A stretch of 64,000 nucleotides of DNA from Candidatus Tepidiaquacellales bacterium UBA2330 (GTDB lineage: Bacteria; Bacteroidota; Ignavibacteria; Tepidaquicellales; Tepidaquicellaceae), in contig DDUU01000042.1 of assembly GCA_002344965.1 (NCBI GenBank), positions 1 through 64,000 on the forward strand. The letters are read 5' to 3'. Each line of letters starts with the position of its first letter. The first letter of the stretch is position 1. Shown here in pieces: positions 54,697-62,400 of this stretch. The notes under the pieces are model-generated. The model made no database searches and was not told where the DNA came from. It worked only from the letters and a program-made list of their open reading frames with translations. Position numbers and translations under genes: made by a program.

Positions 54697-55442
54697 TTAC
54701 TGTCATACTTTACCATATTCCTTTCAAGAGCGTTAAGCTTCTCCTCTATTCGTGCGGAATTCGGTGATCCGGCTCTGAGTAAAAAGCTGTATATCTCATA
54801 AGCTTCCTTGTGATTCTTTTGTCCGGCATAAAGATCACCAAGTGTTTCAGTTACGAATTTGTAACCTGTTTCAGGTTCGCTTTTCTTTTGTTTCACAGCT
54901 GCTGTTTTGTCGGACTTTTCTGAAGGATTAAAATGAAACGATAAATATTTACTTTCAAAATTTCTGAATTCAGTCTCAGGTAAGTTAACTTCATCATCAT
55001 TCAAAAGATCACTTACATTGTATTCCGTGAACAGAGTTTCCTGCAGATCAAATTTCTTTTCAAAATATTTAAAATCAAATTTATTCTTAGTCTCTTTCTG
55101 ATACTGTATCTTTTCCTGTCCCGAGATTGACTTTAGATTCTGTATATTATTGCTGAGCGAGGTCAGCACTTCCTTTACGGGCAATTTGGATTTCAGATCA
55201 TTGAAAAGCTGTTCAGCTTCGCTAAGATATTCAGCTTTTAATAACGCTCTTAGCAGTATAAGTTTTGCTGTAAGATAGTTCGGGTAAATATTTAATCCCG
55301 ACCTGCATACGGAGATGCATTCCTCATATTGTTCAGACAGATAATACATATTAGCAAGACGAATGAATTCAGGTGATAAAAAATTTTTATCAAGTCTGGC
55401 TTTCGCCTCTTCAATATATTTATCAAAACTATTTTGCATCAA
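54693..55442 (-). CDS. TPR-like repeat protein
   Basis: This 249-residue soluble protein has tetratricopeptide-like helices in the first 95 residues (EFIRLANMYYLSEQYEECISVCRSGLNIYPN, then LRALLKAEYLSEAEQLFNDL). A further repeat lies near the C-terminus (ETLGDLYAGQKNHKEAYEIYSFLLRAG). The middle is polar and low in conservation. It is the last gene of the sigma-54 activator/lptE/GT2 operon and overlaps the GT2 gene by 14 bases. It is probably an assembly partner of the glycosyltransferase, but this is inference. Confidence 0.75.
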   Translation of the reverse strand: MMQNSFDKYIEEAKARLDKNFLSPEFIRLANMYYLSEQYEECISVCRSGLNIYPNYLTAKLILLRALLKAEYLSEAEQLFNDLKSKLPVKEVLTSLSNNIQNLKSISGQEKIQYQKETKNKFDFKYFEKKFDLQETLFTEYNVSDLLNDDEVNLPETEFRNFESKYLSFHFNPSEKSDKTAAVKQKKSEPETGYKFVTETLGDLYAGQKNHKEAYEIYSFLLRAGSPNSARIEEKLNALERNMVKYDSN

Positions 55443-56937
55443 GCACTAATTTTCTTTTATTTGATCTGTTTGCAATTATAACCTGCCTTATGGAAAGATA
55501 AGAAATCAAACTGAATCCTCCGCAAAACATAAGCTGAAAAGGAATTGCTGCGACCTGCGCCGTTGCAACCGCTATTACAACTCCGGCAAAGCAATACACT
55601 GCCAGAAGCGCTTCTATATATGTTGTGAAAGAAAGTTTTTTATTTACATACTTCTTTCCTTCCCATGAATCTTTCTTATTCATTATCTGATACTTCGGCG
55701 TTCTGACGAACTCGCTTTTCTTATCAAGTAATCCTTCAAACACAGCTTTAGTATTATTGACTGAAAAGCCCATGCTTCCCGCAAGGAAAACGGGGAAATA
55801 TATTATGCGCTTCTGCCAGTCAGGATAGACATCTTTCTGTGAATACAGATAAAACATAAATGAACTTATAAATGCAAATATGAACAGCGACATGAATTTA
55901 AAAACTGTGTCATACTCACCGGTAAGCTTTATCAGCATAACGGGAAGATTCAGCAGCGCTGCCATCAGTATGAACGGATAAGCAAGGTTACTGTATAAAT
56001 GTATGAACGACTGAAATTTTAATTTTAAAGACATATCTGATCTCAAGACTTTTGGATAAACTTTTTTTGCAGTTTCGATGGCTCCTTTTGTCCATCTGAA
56101 CTGCTGCGATTTCAATGCACCGATATCCGAAGGTAGCTCCGCCGGTGAAGTAAAATTGACAAGATACCGGAATTTCCATCCTTTCATCTGTGCTCTGTAG
56201 GAAAGATCGAGATCTTCGGTAAGCGTATCAGCTTCCCAGTTTCCCGCGTCAAAGATACATTCCTTTCTCCACACTCCTCCGGTTCCGTTGAAGTTAATAA
56301 AAAAGCCCGCTCTGTTTCTCACCGCCTGCTCTATCACAAAATGTCCGTCAAGCGCTATCGCCTGAGTCTTAGTCATAAGCGAGAATTCTCTGTTGAGATG
56401 TTCCCATCTCGTCTGCACAAGTCCGAGCTTTTCCTCTTTGTAAAAATACGGAATGGTTCTCTTCAGGAATTTTTTCCTCGGAATAAAATCAGCGTCAAAG
56501 ACCGCAACGAATTCGCCTCTCGCCGTCTCAAGTCCGGCCTTTAAAGCACCGGCTTTAAAACCTTCGCGGTTTGTACGGTGAATATGCTTTATGTCAAACC
56601 CCGTATCCTCATACTTTTTAATATGATCCTTTATTATCTGCGTTGTCTCGTCAGTGGAGTCGTCAAGTATCTGCACTTCAAGTTTGTCTTTGGGATAATC
56701 CATTCTCAAGACTGAATCTATAAGACGTGTGATTACATACTGCTCATTATAAAGCGGGATCTGAACCGTAACTACCGGATACTCTTCCATATAAAATTCA
56801 CTCACATCCAGATCGACAGTACGCTTACCGAATGTTTTAAAATAATAATAAACCATATTAAACCCATGCGATCCGAAAAAGAAAAGTATCGAAAGAGAAA
56901 TGATATAAGCTGCGAGTATCAGACTTTCTATATTCAT
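55429..56937 (-). CDS. Processive-type GT2 glycosyltransferase, cellulose synthase-like
   Basis: This 502-residue membrane enzyme has an N-terminal helix, a cytoplasmic GT-A domain and about four C-terminal helices. Catalytic motifs are the DDS at 92-94, DAD at 148-150, TED at 240-242 and QQFRW at 278-282 (QxxRW), as in processive beta-glycan synthases. No PilZ domain is present. The product could be a beta-linked polysaccharide or a glycolipid; the sequence does not decide. It lies 13 bases downstream of lptE and overlaps the TPR gene. Confidence 0.85.
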   Translation of the reverse strand: MNIESLILAAYIISLSILFFFGSHGFNMVYYYFKTFGKRTVDLDVSEFYMEEYPVVTVQIPLYNEQYVITRLIDSVLRMDYPKDKLEVQILDDSTDETTQIIKDHIKKYEDTGFDIKHIHRTNREGFKAGALKAGLETARGEFVAVFDADFIPRKKFLKRTIPYFYKEEKLGLVQTRWEHLNREFSLMTKTQAIALDGHFVIEQAVRNRAGFFINFNGTGGVWRKECIFDAGNWEADTLTEDLDLSYRAQMKGWKFRYLVNFTSPAELPSDIGALKSQQFRWTKGAIETAKKVYPKVLRSDMSLKLKFQSFIHLYSNLAYPFILMAALLNLPVMLIKLTGEYDTVFKFMSLFIFAFISSFMFYLYSQKDVYPDWQKRIIYFPVFLAGSMGFSVNNTKAVFEGLLDKKSEFVRTPKYQIMNKKDSWEGKKYVNKKLSFTTYIEALLAVYCFAGVVIAVATAQVAAIPFQLMFCGGFSLISYLSIRQVIIANRSNKRKLVLDAK

Positions 56938-56950
56938 TAATTGATTTTGT

Positions 56951-57460
56951 TTACCAGTTTGATGTAAGATCTATAACTATATCTTCGGAAATTTTTTCTA
57001 TCGCTATAGCTACTCCGTCAGCCCTTCTTGAGAAATCATTTCCGCTTGAAGGATATTCTCCGTAATTCTGAAAATTCTTTTCCCATATTAGTTTCTGCTT
57101 TTTCAGATCTTCAAAAGTCACTTTTATTGTCAGGATGATTTTTCTCTGAGTGACGTTATCTCCTGTCGTAATAACGGATACATCGTCGCCTACGTTTGTT
57201 ATAGTGCAGTTCAGAACGGCATCGGAAATTTTTTTATCAGCCAGTCTGAAAGTATTGTCGTTAATGATCCTTGACTTCAGTCTTTCGGTAAAAGTCTCAG
57301 GCAGCGTAGGGGAAGAAAATCCGCTGATGTCTTTTGCTGTCGGCACAGCAATTGAGTTTATTCCTTTTGGCGGATTATTCCCGCGGAATCCGTAAACACC
57401 GCAACCCGTTACGGGATAATAAATTAACGCAGCAATCACTATAAAAGAAATTTTTCTCAT
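56951..57460 (-). CDS. lptE: LptE-like lipopolysaccharide assembly lipoprotein
   Basis: This 169-residue lipoprotein has the lipobox PVTGC (Cys20), then CGVYGFRGNNPP, the typical LptE start with an N-terminal 'GxYxFxG' pattern. A conserved beta-strand domain follows, with ERLKSRIINDNTFRLA. LptE plugs the LptD barrel and helps insert lipopolysaccharide in the outer membrane. Its ATG overlaps the stop of the sigma-54 activator gene by four bases, so the two are translationally coupled. The start of the GT2 gene follows after 13 bases. LptE conservation is low, so the call rests on pattern and length. Confidence 0.8.
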   Translation of the reverse strand: MRKISFIVIAALIYYPVTGCGVYGFRGNNPPKGINSIAVPTAKDISGFSSPTLPETFTERLKSRIINDNTFRLADKKISDAVLNCTITNVGDDVSVITTGDNVTQRKIILTIKVTFEDLKKQKLIWEKNFQNYGEYPSSGNDFSRRADGVAIAIEKISEDIVIDLTSNW

Positions 57461-58584
57461 CTGTCCCGTCTTAATATTTCCTTGCTGATATTATACTTTT
57501 TTATTTTATTATAAATACTCCTCGGTGTCTGATCAAGGATTTCCGAAGTCTTTTCAACATTCCAGTAATTTCTGTCAAGCAGGTATATAAGAACTTCCTT
57601 TTCAATGTCATCCATATTCATTTTTAAAAATCTCTCTTCGCTGATCCTGAAATCCGTATCGCGCTTTTCAGTTTCGTTTCCGAAGCTTCTCAGATCCGTG
57701 AGATGATCTTTTATGTCAAGTATATCTGACTTTATTTCAAGCAGCGCTCTGAATAAAAAATCCTTCTCGGCATTTTCCCTGGACTTTCCGATTATGACAG
57801 GGAGAGAACCCGTGATCTCTTTCTGATCGGTCTTAAGATGTTTCTTTACATCGTGAAGCGACAGTCGTTTGCCGGGGTTTAAAACGATTATGCTTTCGCA
57901 GAAATTCTTAAGCTCCCTTGCATTTCCGGGCCAGGTGTAATTTATCAGATAGTCCATTGCATCGTCTTCAATGCCTTTGAAGTCAATATTATTTTCTTTA
58001 CTGTATAACTCCGTAAAGTGACTGAATAATAGTTTAATGTCTGATTTTCTTTCTCTGAGCGGAGGGATGTAAATGTTTATTGATCTTAATCTGTAATACA
58101 GATCGTCTCTGAAATGCTTCATTAAAACTTCTGTTGCGAGATCTTTATTTGTAGCGGCGACAATTCTCACATCGACTGAAATATTTTTATTCCCGCCGAC
58201 TTTCATAAATTCTCCTGTCTCCAGCACTCTGAGAAATTTCACCTGAGTCGACAGCGGCATTTCTCCGATCTCATCCAGAAATATCGTTCCCTTATCAGCC
58301 ATTTCGAAATAACCTTTTCGCTCCTCTATAGCACCGGTAAATGCGCCTTTCTGATGACCGAATAATTCACTCTCGATGATTCCTTCAGGTATTGCACCGC
58401 AGTTTACCGTGATGAGCGGCTTTTCGCTTCTTTTGCTCAGCTGATGTATTGACTTTGCAACTATTTCTTTACCCGATCCGCTTTCACCCGTTATCAATAC
58501 ACTGACATCGGTAGGAGCAACCTGTTTCAGAGTTTCGTTTATTTCAATAATCTGAACTGAATTTCCTAATAACAATACTGACAT
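57457..58584 (-). CDS. Sigma-54-dependent activator without receiver domain
   Basis: This 375-residue enhancer-binding protein begins directly with the AAA+ domain: Walker A GESGSGKE (33-40), the sigma-54 contact loop GAFTGA (80-85), and Walker B IFLDE with Asp104/Glu105. The C-terminal Fis-type helix-turn-helix is at about 325-370 (TSEILDQTPRSIYNKIKKY). There is no N-terminal sensor domain, so activity is probably set by expression or by a partner. It leads an operon with lptE, a GT2 enzyme and a TPR protein. An inverted repeat at 58641-58670 lies 57-86 bases upstream of its start. Confidence 0.9.
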   Translation of the reverse strand: MSVLLLGNSVQIIEINETLKQVAPTDVSVLITGESGSGKEIVAKSIHQLSKRSEKPLITVNCGAIPEGIIESELFGHQKGAFTGAIEERKGYFEMADKGTIFLDEIGEMPLSTQVKFLRVLETGEFMKVGGNKNISVDVRIVAATNKDLATEVLMKHFRDDLYYRLRSINIYIPPLRERKSDIKLLFSHFTELYSKENNIDFKGIEDDAMDYLINYTWPGNARELKNFCESIIVLNPGKRLSLHDVKKHLKTDQKEITGSLPVIIGKSRENAEKDFLFRALLEIKSDILDIKDHLTDLRSFGNETEKRDTDFRISEERFLKMNMDDIEKEVLIYLLDRNYWNVEKTSEILDQTPRSIYNKIKKYNISKEILRRDR

Positions 58585-58883
58585 AAAAAATTTTGTAAAT
58601 ATAATACTATAAGGAGGTTTATTAAAGTTATTTTTAGAAGTTGACGGTAAAAGAAAACAACAACCGTCAAAACATTTAGGAATTAAATTATAGCTGAGCT
58701 TAACGTTTTTTTGAGATCAAAAAAAGTACTAAAAAAGAATTTCCGCTGTTGAAAAATCTCACATATAATTTTATTTTATGAAATGTAACTGACAACACAT
58801 AATTTGAATTTTCGAAACCGTCTTTATAGTATATCTGATCATTTAAATTTTTTATATTTTATAATTAAAATCAAAATTAATTT
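58585..58883. other. Divergent intergenic region upstream of the sigma-54 activator
   Basis: This stretch of 299 bases separates the sigma-54 activator gene from a rightward lipoprotein gene. It is AT-rich and holds one clear inverted repeat (58641-58670). I see no open frame worth calling, and no sigma-54 promoter of the GG-N10-GC type. Promoters for both genes should lie here. Confidence 0.5.
58641..58670. promoter_or_regulatory. Inverted repeat, possible operator
   Basis: The arms TTGACGGT (58641-58648) and ACCGTCAA (58663-58670) pair perfectly around a 14-base spacer. The position, upstream of the sigma-54 activator start, and the 22-base centre-to-centre spacing (two helical turns) fit a dimer-binding operator. 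No T-run follows, so a terminator is unlikely. Confidence 0.5.
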
Positions 58884-59279
58884 ATGAAATCAGTTCTGCT
58901 GCTTATACTGTTAATTTTTACGCTGCACGGCTGCGGCAAAGATGAAGTCATTCAAAAGGACGAAGCTGAGATCCGCAAAGAAATAGAATTCAGCCGGAAA
59001 GTAATCGGAGCTGAGCAAAGAAGAGGTATGTTCAGCGTTATAAATGATTCCGTAAAATTTAACGAATGCGGATCAGGAAAAATATATGCGCTTGAAGGTG
59101 AAACTGAAGAGTTAAAAAAATTATACAGCAAATTTTCCGGCAGGCTGCCTTCGGGAAAAGCCTACATTGAAATTGAATCATTCAAATCGACTAAATCACC
59201 GGACAGTGAAAGTATCTCAGATACTGTATTTGTTGTAACAAGGTTTATTAAATTCGATGCGAATGTAAACTGCAACTGA
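58884..59279 (+). CDS. Small lipoprotein of unknown function
   Basis: This 131-residue protein has a signal peptide with a lipobox TLHGC (Cys17). A charged helix (QKDEAEIRKEIEFSRK) and a small beta-rich domain follow, with two further Cys residues, one in NECGSGKIYALEGE and one in the end NVNCN. These might form a disulfide. I do not recognise a family. It is divergent from the sigma-54 activator and converges with the DUF2400 gene with four bases between the stops. Confidence 0.65.
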   Translation: MKSVLLLILLIFTLHGCGKDEVIQKDEAEIRKEIEFSRKVIGAEQRRGMFSVINDSVKFNECGSGKIYALEGETEELKKLYSKFSGRLPSGKAYIEIESFKSTKSPDSESISDTVFVVTRFIKFDANVNCN

Positions 59280-59283
59280 TCCG

Positions 59284-60054
59284 TTATCCGAGTAATTCAC
59301 CTTCAATTCCAATGTGACATAATGCAAAATCATATTTTACCGGGTCACAGGGATCAAACTTTTTCAATTTCTCAGTAATTTCTTCTGCAAATTTCATATC
59401 GCAGGATTTTCGTATTGAAAGAGACAGCATCCGGGAAACTCTGAATACATGAGTATCCAAAGGCATAATCAGCTTTGACGTGTCAGCTCCTTTCCATAAA
59501 CCGAAGTCAATATTATCTTTTCTGATCATCCATCTGAGAAACAGGTTAAGTCTTTTACAGGCGGATCCGGCATTTACGTCGGGAACGAGATACCCGAATG
59601 AGAAAGGGTCAGAACTGCCGCAGCGAAATGCCGATGAAAATTCTTTGAGTGCCGGTAAAACGTTTACATGTGATTCAGAATATCCTTTAATAAAATAATT
59701 TTCCAGCGAACCGTGTTTTATCAGAATATTTCTGATCCTGGATAAAAGGATTGAAAAGTCATCTGCCGAATTAAATCTGTACTTGAGTTCATCGATAAAT
59801 TTTTTGTCTTTACGTTCTGAGTAATTAGAAGTAAATTCGTACACTTTATTCCCTGTAATATCCAAAAACTTTGAAATAAAATTGCAGATGGCTCCGACTC
59901 TTCCGTAACAGTAACAGGAAGTAATAAAGGCGCTGATCTCTATGTCTTCCTGTTTAAGCCCGTGAAGAATCCATACGGGATCACCGGAAGAATATTTTTT
60001 GTGATATTTTTTATAAAGTGAATCTAAATATTTTTTTAATTTCTTTTCGTTCAT
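59284..60054 (-). CDS. DUF2400 / TIGR02757 family protein
   Basis: This 256-residue soluble protein fits the TIGR02757 (DUF2400) family. Landmarks are DPVWILHGLKQEDIEISAFITSCYCYGRV, LNLFLRWMIRKDNIDFGLW and IMPLDTHVFRVSRML. The C-terminal motifs resemble the helix-hairpin and LDTHV segments of the HhH-GPD/endonuclease III fold, so a nucleic-acid role has been supposed, but the usual four-Cys iron-sulfur loop is not seen. It is divergent from the hydroxyacyl-CoA dehydrogenase-like gene. Confidence 0.82.
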   Translation of the reverse strand: MNEKKLKKYLDSLYKKYHKKYSSGDPVWILHGLKQEDIEISAFITSCYCYGRVGAICNFISKFLDITGNKVYEFTSNYSERKDKKFIDELKYRFNSADDFSILLSRIRNILIKHGSLENYFIKGYSESHVNVLPALKEFSSAFRCGSSDPFSFGYLVPDVNAGSACKRLNLFLRWMIRKDNIDFGLWKGADTSKLIMPLDTHVFRVSRMLSLSIRKSCDMKFAEEITEKLKKFDPCDPVKYDFALCHIGIEGELLG

Positions 60055-60096
60055 ATCCTGCGAACCAAGAATGCAAAAATAAAATACAAATCTTAA

Positions 60097-60777
60097 ATGG
60101 AAAAAGTTTTTTTAATCGGCGACAATGAATCTCTTCTCAGTGAATTATCAGAGCTCCTGAAAACTGATTATGAAATAGCAGATGAACTTGACGAAACTGC
60201 TGAAATTATATTTGAGCTGTCATCTTCAGATAAAGATTTCAAAATCAAGATCCTCAATTTTATTGATGAAAAAAATTCAAAAGCAACTGTAATTTCTACT
60301 TCACTTACAACATCTGTACTCGAGCAGGCGGTAAATTCACGATATCCTGAACGGCTTACCGGCGCGGGTATCTATCCGACTTTTTCCGAATCAAAAGGAA
60401 TTGAGATCGCTTCATCAAAATACACTTCACAGAAGCATCTCCTGAAGTGCAGGCAGGTTTTCGAATCCATAGGGAAAAAAGTCACTGAAGTGACTGACCG
60501 CACCGGCATGATAAATATGAGAATCATTTCTATGATCATAAACGAAGCATATCTCGTCCTGCAGGAAGGCACGGCGTCTAAAAATGACATTGATACTGCA
60601 ATGAAACTCGGCACGAATTATCCGCACGGTCCGATAGAATGGAGTGAAAAGCTCGGGATTCCGCTAGTCTATAATATACTGCTCGCAATGTCGGAAGAAT
60701 TCGGAGACGACAGATACAGAATCACTCCGCTGCTTAAAGAAAAATATCTGGAGACTTTTAAAGCTGAACTTTTATAA
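60097..60777 (+). CDS. Degenerate 3-hydroxyacyl-CoA dehydrogenase-like protein
   Basis: This 226-residue protein has the C-terminal helical domain of 3-hydroxyacyl-CoA dehydrogenases (DRTGMINMRIISMIINEAYLVLQEG, then DIDTAMKLGTNYPHGPIEWSEKLG). Its N-terminal domain is shortened, and the usual NAD loop GxGxxG is replaced by IGDNESL. By eye, Ser and Asn of the active site are kept (STSLTTS, Asn140), but the catalytic His of the HFFNP motif corresponds to Gly91 in GAGIYPTF. It may bind an acyl-CoA without being a dehydrogenase. It converges with a 43-residue gene. Confidence 0.78.
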   Translation: MEKVFLIGDNESLLSELSELLKTDYEIADELDETAEIIFELSSSDKDFKIKILNFIDEKNSKATVISTSLTTSVLEQAVNSRYPERLTGAGIYPTFSESKGIEIASSKYTSQKHLLKCRQVFESIGKKVTEVTDRTGMINMRIISMIINEAYLVLQEGTASKNDIDTAMKLGTNYPHGPIEWSEKLGIPLVYNILLAMSEEFGDDRYRITPLLKEKYLETFKAELL

Positions 60778-60794
60778 CTAAACTTAGACAACTG

Positions 60795-60926
60795 TCACCT
60801 GAAAGTAAATCCACGGTAAACAAGCTTTATAGTCATATATACCGAAAAAATTGTAGCAAGAATAACTATGAACAGTATTACCCTTGCTAAGAAACTGTCA
60901 AATTTTTTTGGCGTGGTTTTTTCCAT
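60795..60926 (-). CDS. Small single-pass membrane protein (43 residues)
   Basis: An ATG at 60926 opens a 43-codon frame that ends in TGA at 60795-60797. It encodes a Lys/Pro-rich start (MEKTTPKKFDSFLAR), one membrane helix (VILFIVILATIFSVYMTI) and a basic tail (KLVYRGFTFR). It is 25 bases downstream of the nucleoside phosphorylase gene, in the same direction, and fills an otherwise empty gap. The composition looks protein-like, but it has no recognised family and only a weak ribosome binding site. Confidence 0.55.
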   Translation of the reverse strand: MEKTTPKKFDSFLARVILFIVILATIFSVYMTIKLVYRGFTFR

Positions 60927-60951
60927 TTCAAATAAAATGTTTAATTTATTT

Positions 60952-62256
60952 CTAATATAGTATATCTATAATAAGCGGAACAGGAGCAGGTTTTCTTTCC
61001 GATATTTTAACTGCGCCTTTCAGTCTTTTCTCAGATGAAATCAGACCTTCCTCTTTTCCGGAAAAAATTTCACAAATCACATCACCTTTCTTTATCTCAT
61101 TTCCGGTTTTTTTATGAAGTATAATACCTGCAAGATAATCTATCTTATCATCTGTCTTCTTTCTGCCGCATCCGAGCTCAATAGCGGCGTATCCGAAATC
61201 AGAAGCATTCATCTCTATAATAAATCCGTTTTCTTCAGCAGTTATTTTTTTAGAAAATTCTGCCCGCTTTAAATTCGCCCAGTCTTTTACATAATTCACA
61301 TCACCTTTCTGTATCTCGACCATTTCAAGAAATTTCTTATATGCCGATTTATCCGAAAGCTTTTGCAAAGCAGTTTTCTCGCCTTCTTCTATACTGCTTG
61401 CCGCTCCGCCCAGATACAGCATTGCTCCGGCAAGGACGTTATTAAGTTTAAAAAGATCAGGAACCATTTTTCCGTTCATCACTTCAATACATTCTTCTAT
61501 CTCAAGCCAGTTGCCTATCTTCATACCAAGCGGCTGTTCCATATCAGTGAGGACAGCGACGGCTTTTTTGCCGAACTTCTTTGAAACGGAAATTAGTTTT
61601 TTTGCCAGCTGAATTGATTCATCCCTGTCAGGCAGATTCGCGCCGACGCCGATCTTTACGTCAAACACAAATGCATCCGCGCCTTCGGCGAGTTTCTTGC
61701 TCATTATACTTGAAGTAATAAGAGGGATACATTCGACAGTTGCTGTAACATCTCTAAGCGCATAGATTCTTTTATCAGCAGGAGCAAGCTCGGATGTCTG
61801 ACCGAGCATTACAAGACCTGCTTTTTCGAGAATTCTTTTAAAGTCTTTAACAGGATAATTTACATTGAATCCCGGTATGGATTCCAGTTTATCAAGTGTC
61901 CCGCCTGTATGACCGAGTCCCCTGCCTGATATCATAGGAACTGCAATCCCGCATGATGCAGCCAGCGGCGCTAAAATTATTGAAGTCTTATCGCCCACCC
62001 CGCCTGTTGAATGTTTGTCAACTTTCGGTTTGTCAATATGGCTGAGATCAAGCGTTAATCCGCTTTCAAGCATAATTTCCGTCAGGAAAAATGTCTCATC
62101 TTCGTTCATACTTCTGAAATATACAGCCATAAGAAAAGCTGACATCTGATAATCAGTCACCGAACCTTTCAAATAACCTTCTATAAAATATTTTATCTGA
62201 TCTCTTCCGAGAGGTATGCCGTTACGTTTTTGCTTAATAATTTCTACCGGATTCAT
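60952..62256 (-). CDS. Pyrimidine-nucleoside/thymidine phosphorylase
   Basis: This 434-residue enzyme splits thymidine or uridine with phosphate, for nucleoside salvage. The signature is intact: KHSTGGVGDKTSIILAPL, then SGRGLGHTGGTLDKLESIPGF, and ITSSIMSKKLAEGADAFVFDVKIG. The C-terminal domain, which is variable in the family, ends in a Lys/Arg-rich stretch. Sequence alone does not separate DeoA from the broader Pdp type, so no symbol is given. The dimer of this family is cytoplasmic. comEC is divergent, 144 bases away. Confidence 0.9.
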   Translation of the reverse strand: MNPVEIIKQKRNGIPLGRDQIKYFIEGYLKGSVTDYQMSAFLMAVYFRSMNEDETFFLTEIMLESGLTLDLSHIDKPKVDKHSTGGVGDKTSIILAPLAASCGIAVPMISGRGLGHTGGTLDKLESIPGFNVNYPVKDFKRILEKAGLVMLGQTSELAPADKRIYALRDVTATVECIPLITSSIMSKKLAEGADAFVFDVKIGVGANLPDRDESIQLAKKLISVSKKFGKKAVAVLTDMEQPLGMKIGNWLEIEECIEVMNGKMVPDLFKLNNVLAGAMLYLGGAASSIEEGEKTALQKLSDKSAYKKFLEMVEIQKGDVNYVKDWANLKRAEFSKKITAEENGFIIEMNASDFGYAAIELGCGRKKTDDKIDYLAGIILHKKTGNEIKKGDVICEIFSGKEEGLISSEKRLKGAVKISERKPAPVPLIIDILY

Positions 62257-62400
62257 TTTGCAAGTTAGAAAAATACATTTGATAATAAAAGTCTCATATT
62301 ATCAGACTTTCACAAACAGTGAATATTGCATCTTGCTTATTCAGACTGTCATCAATAAATTTCAGCGGATTAATTTCTCTTATCCTTCAGCGTAAATATA

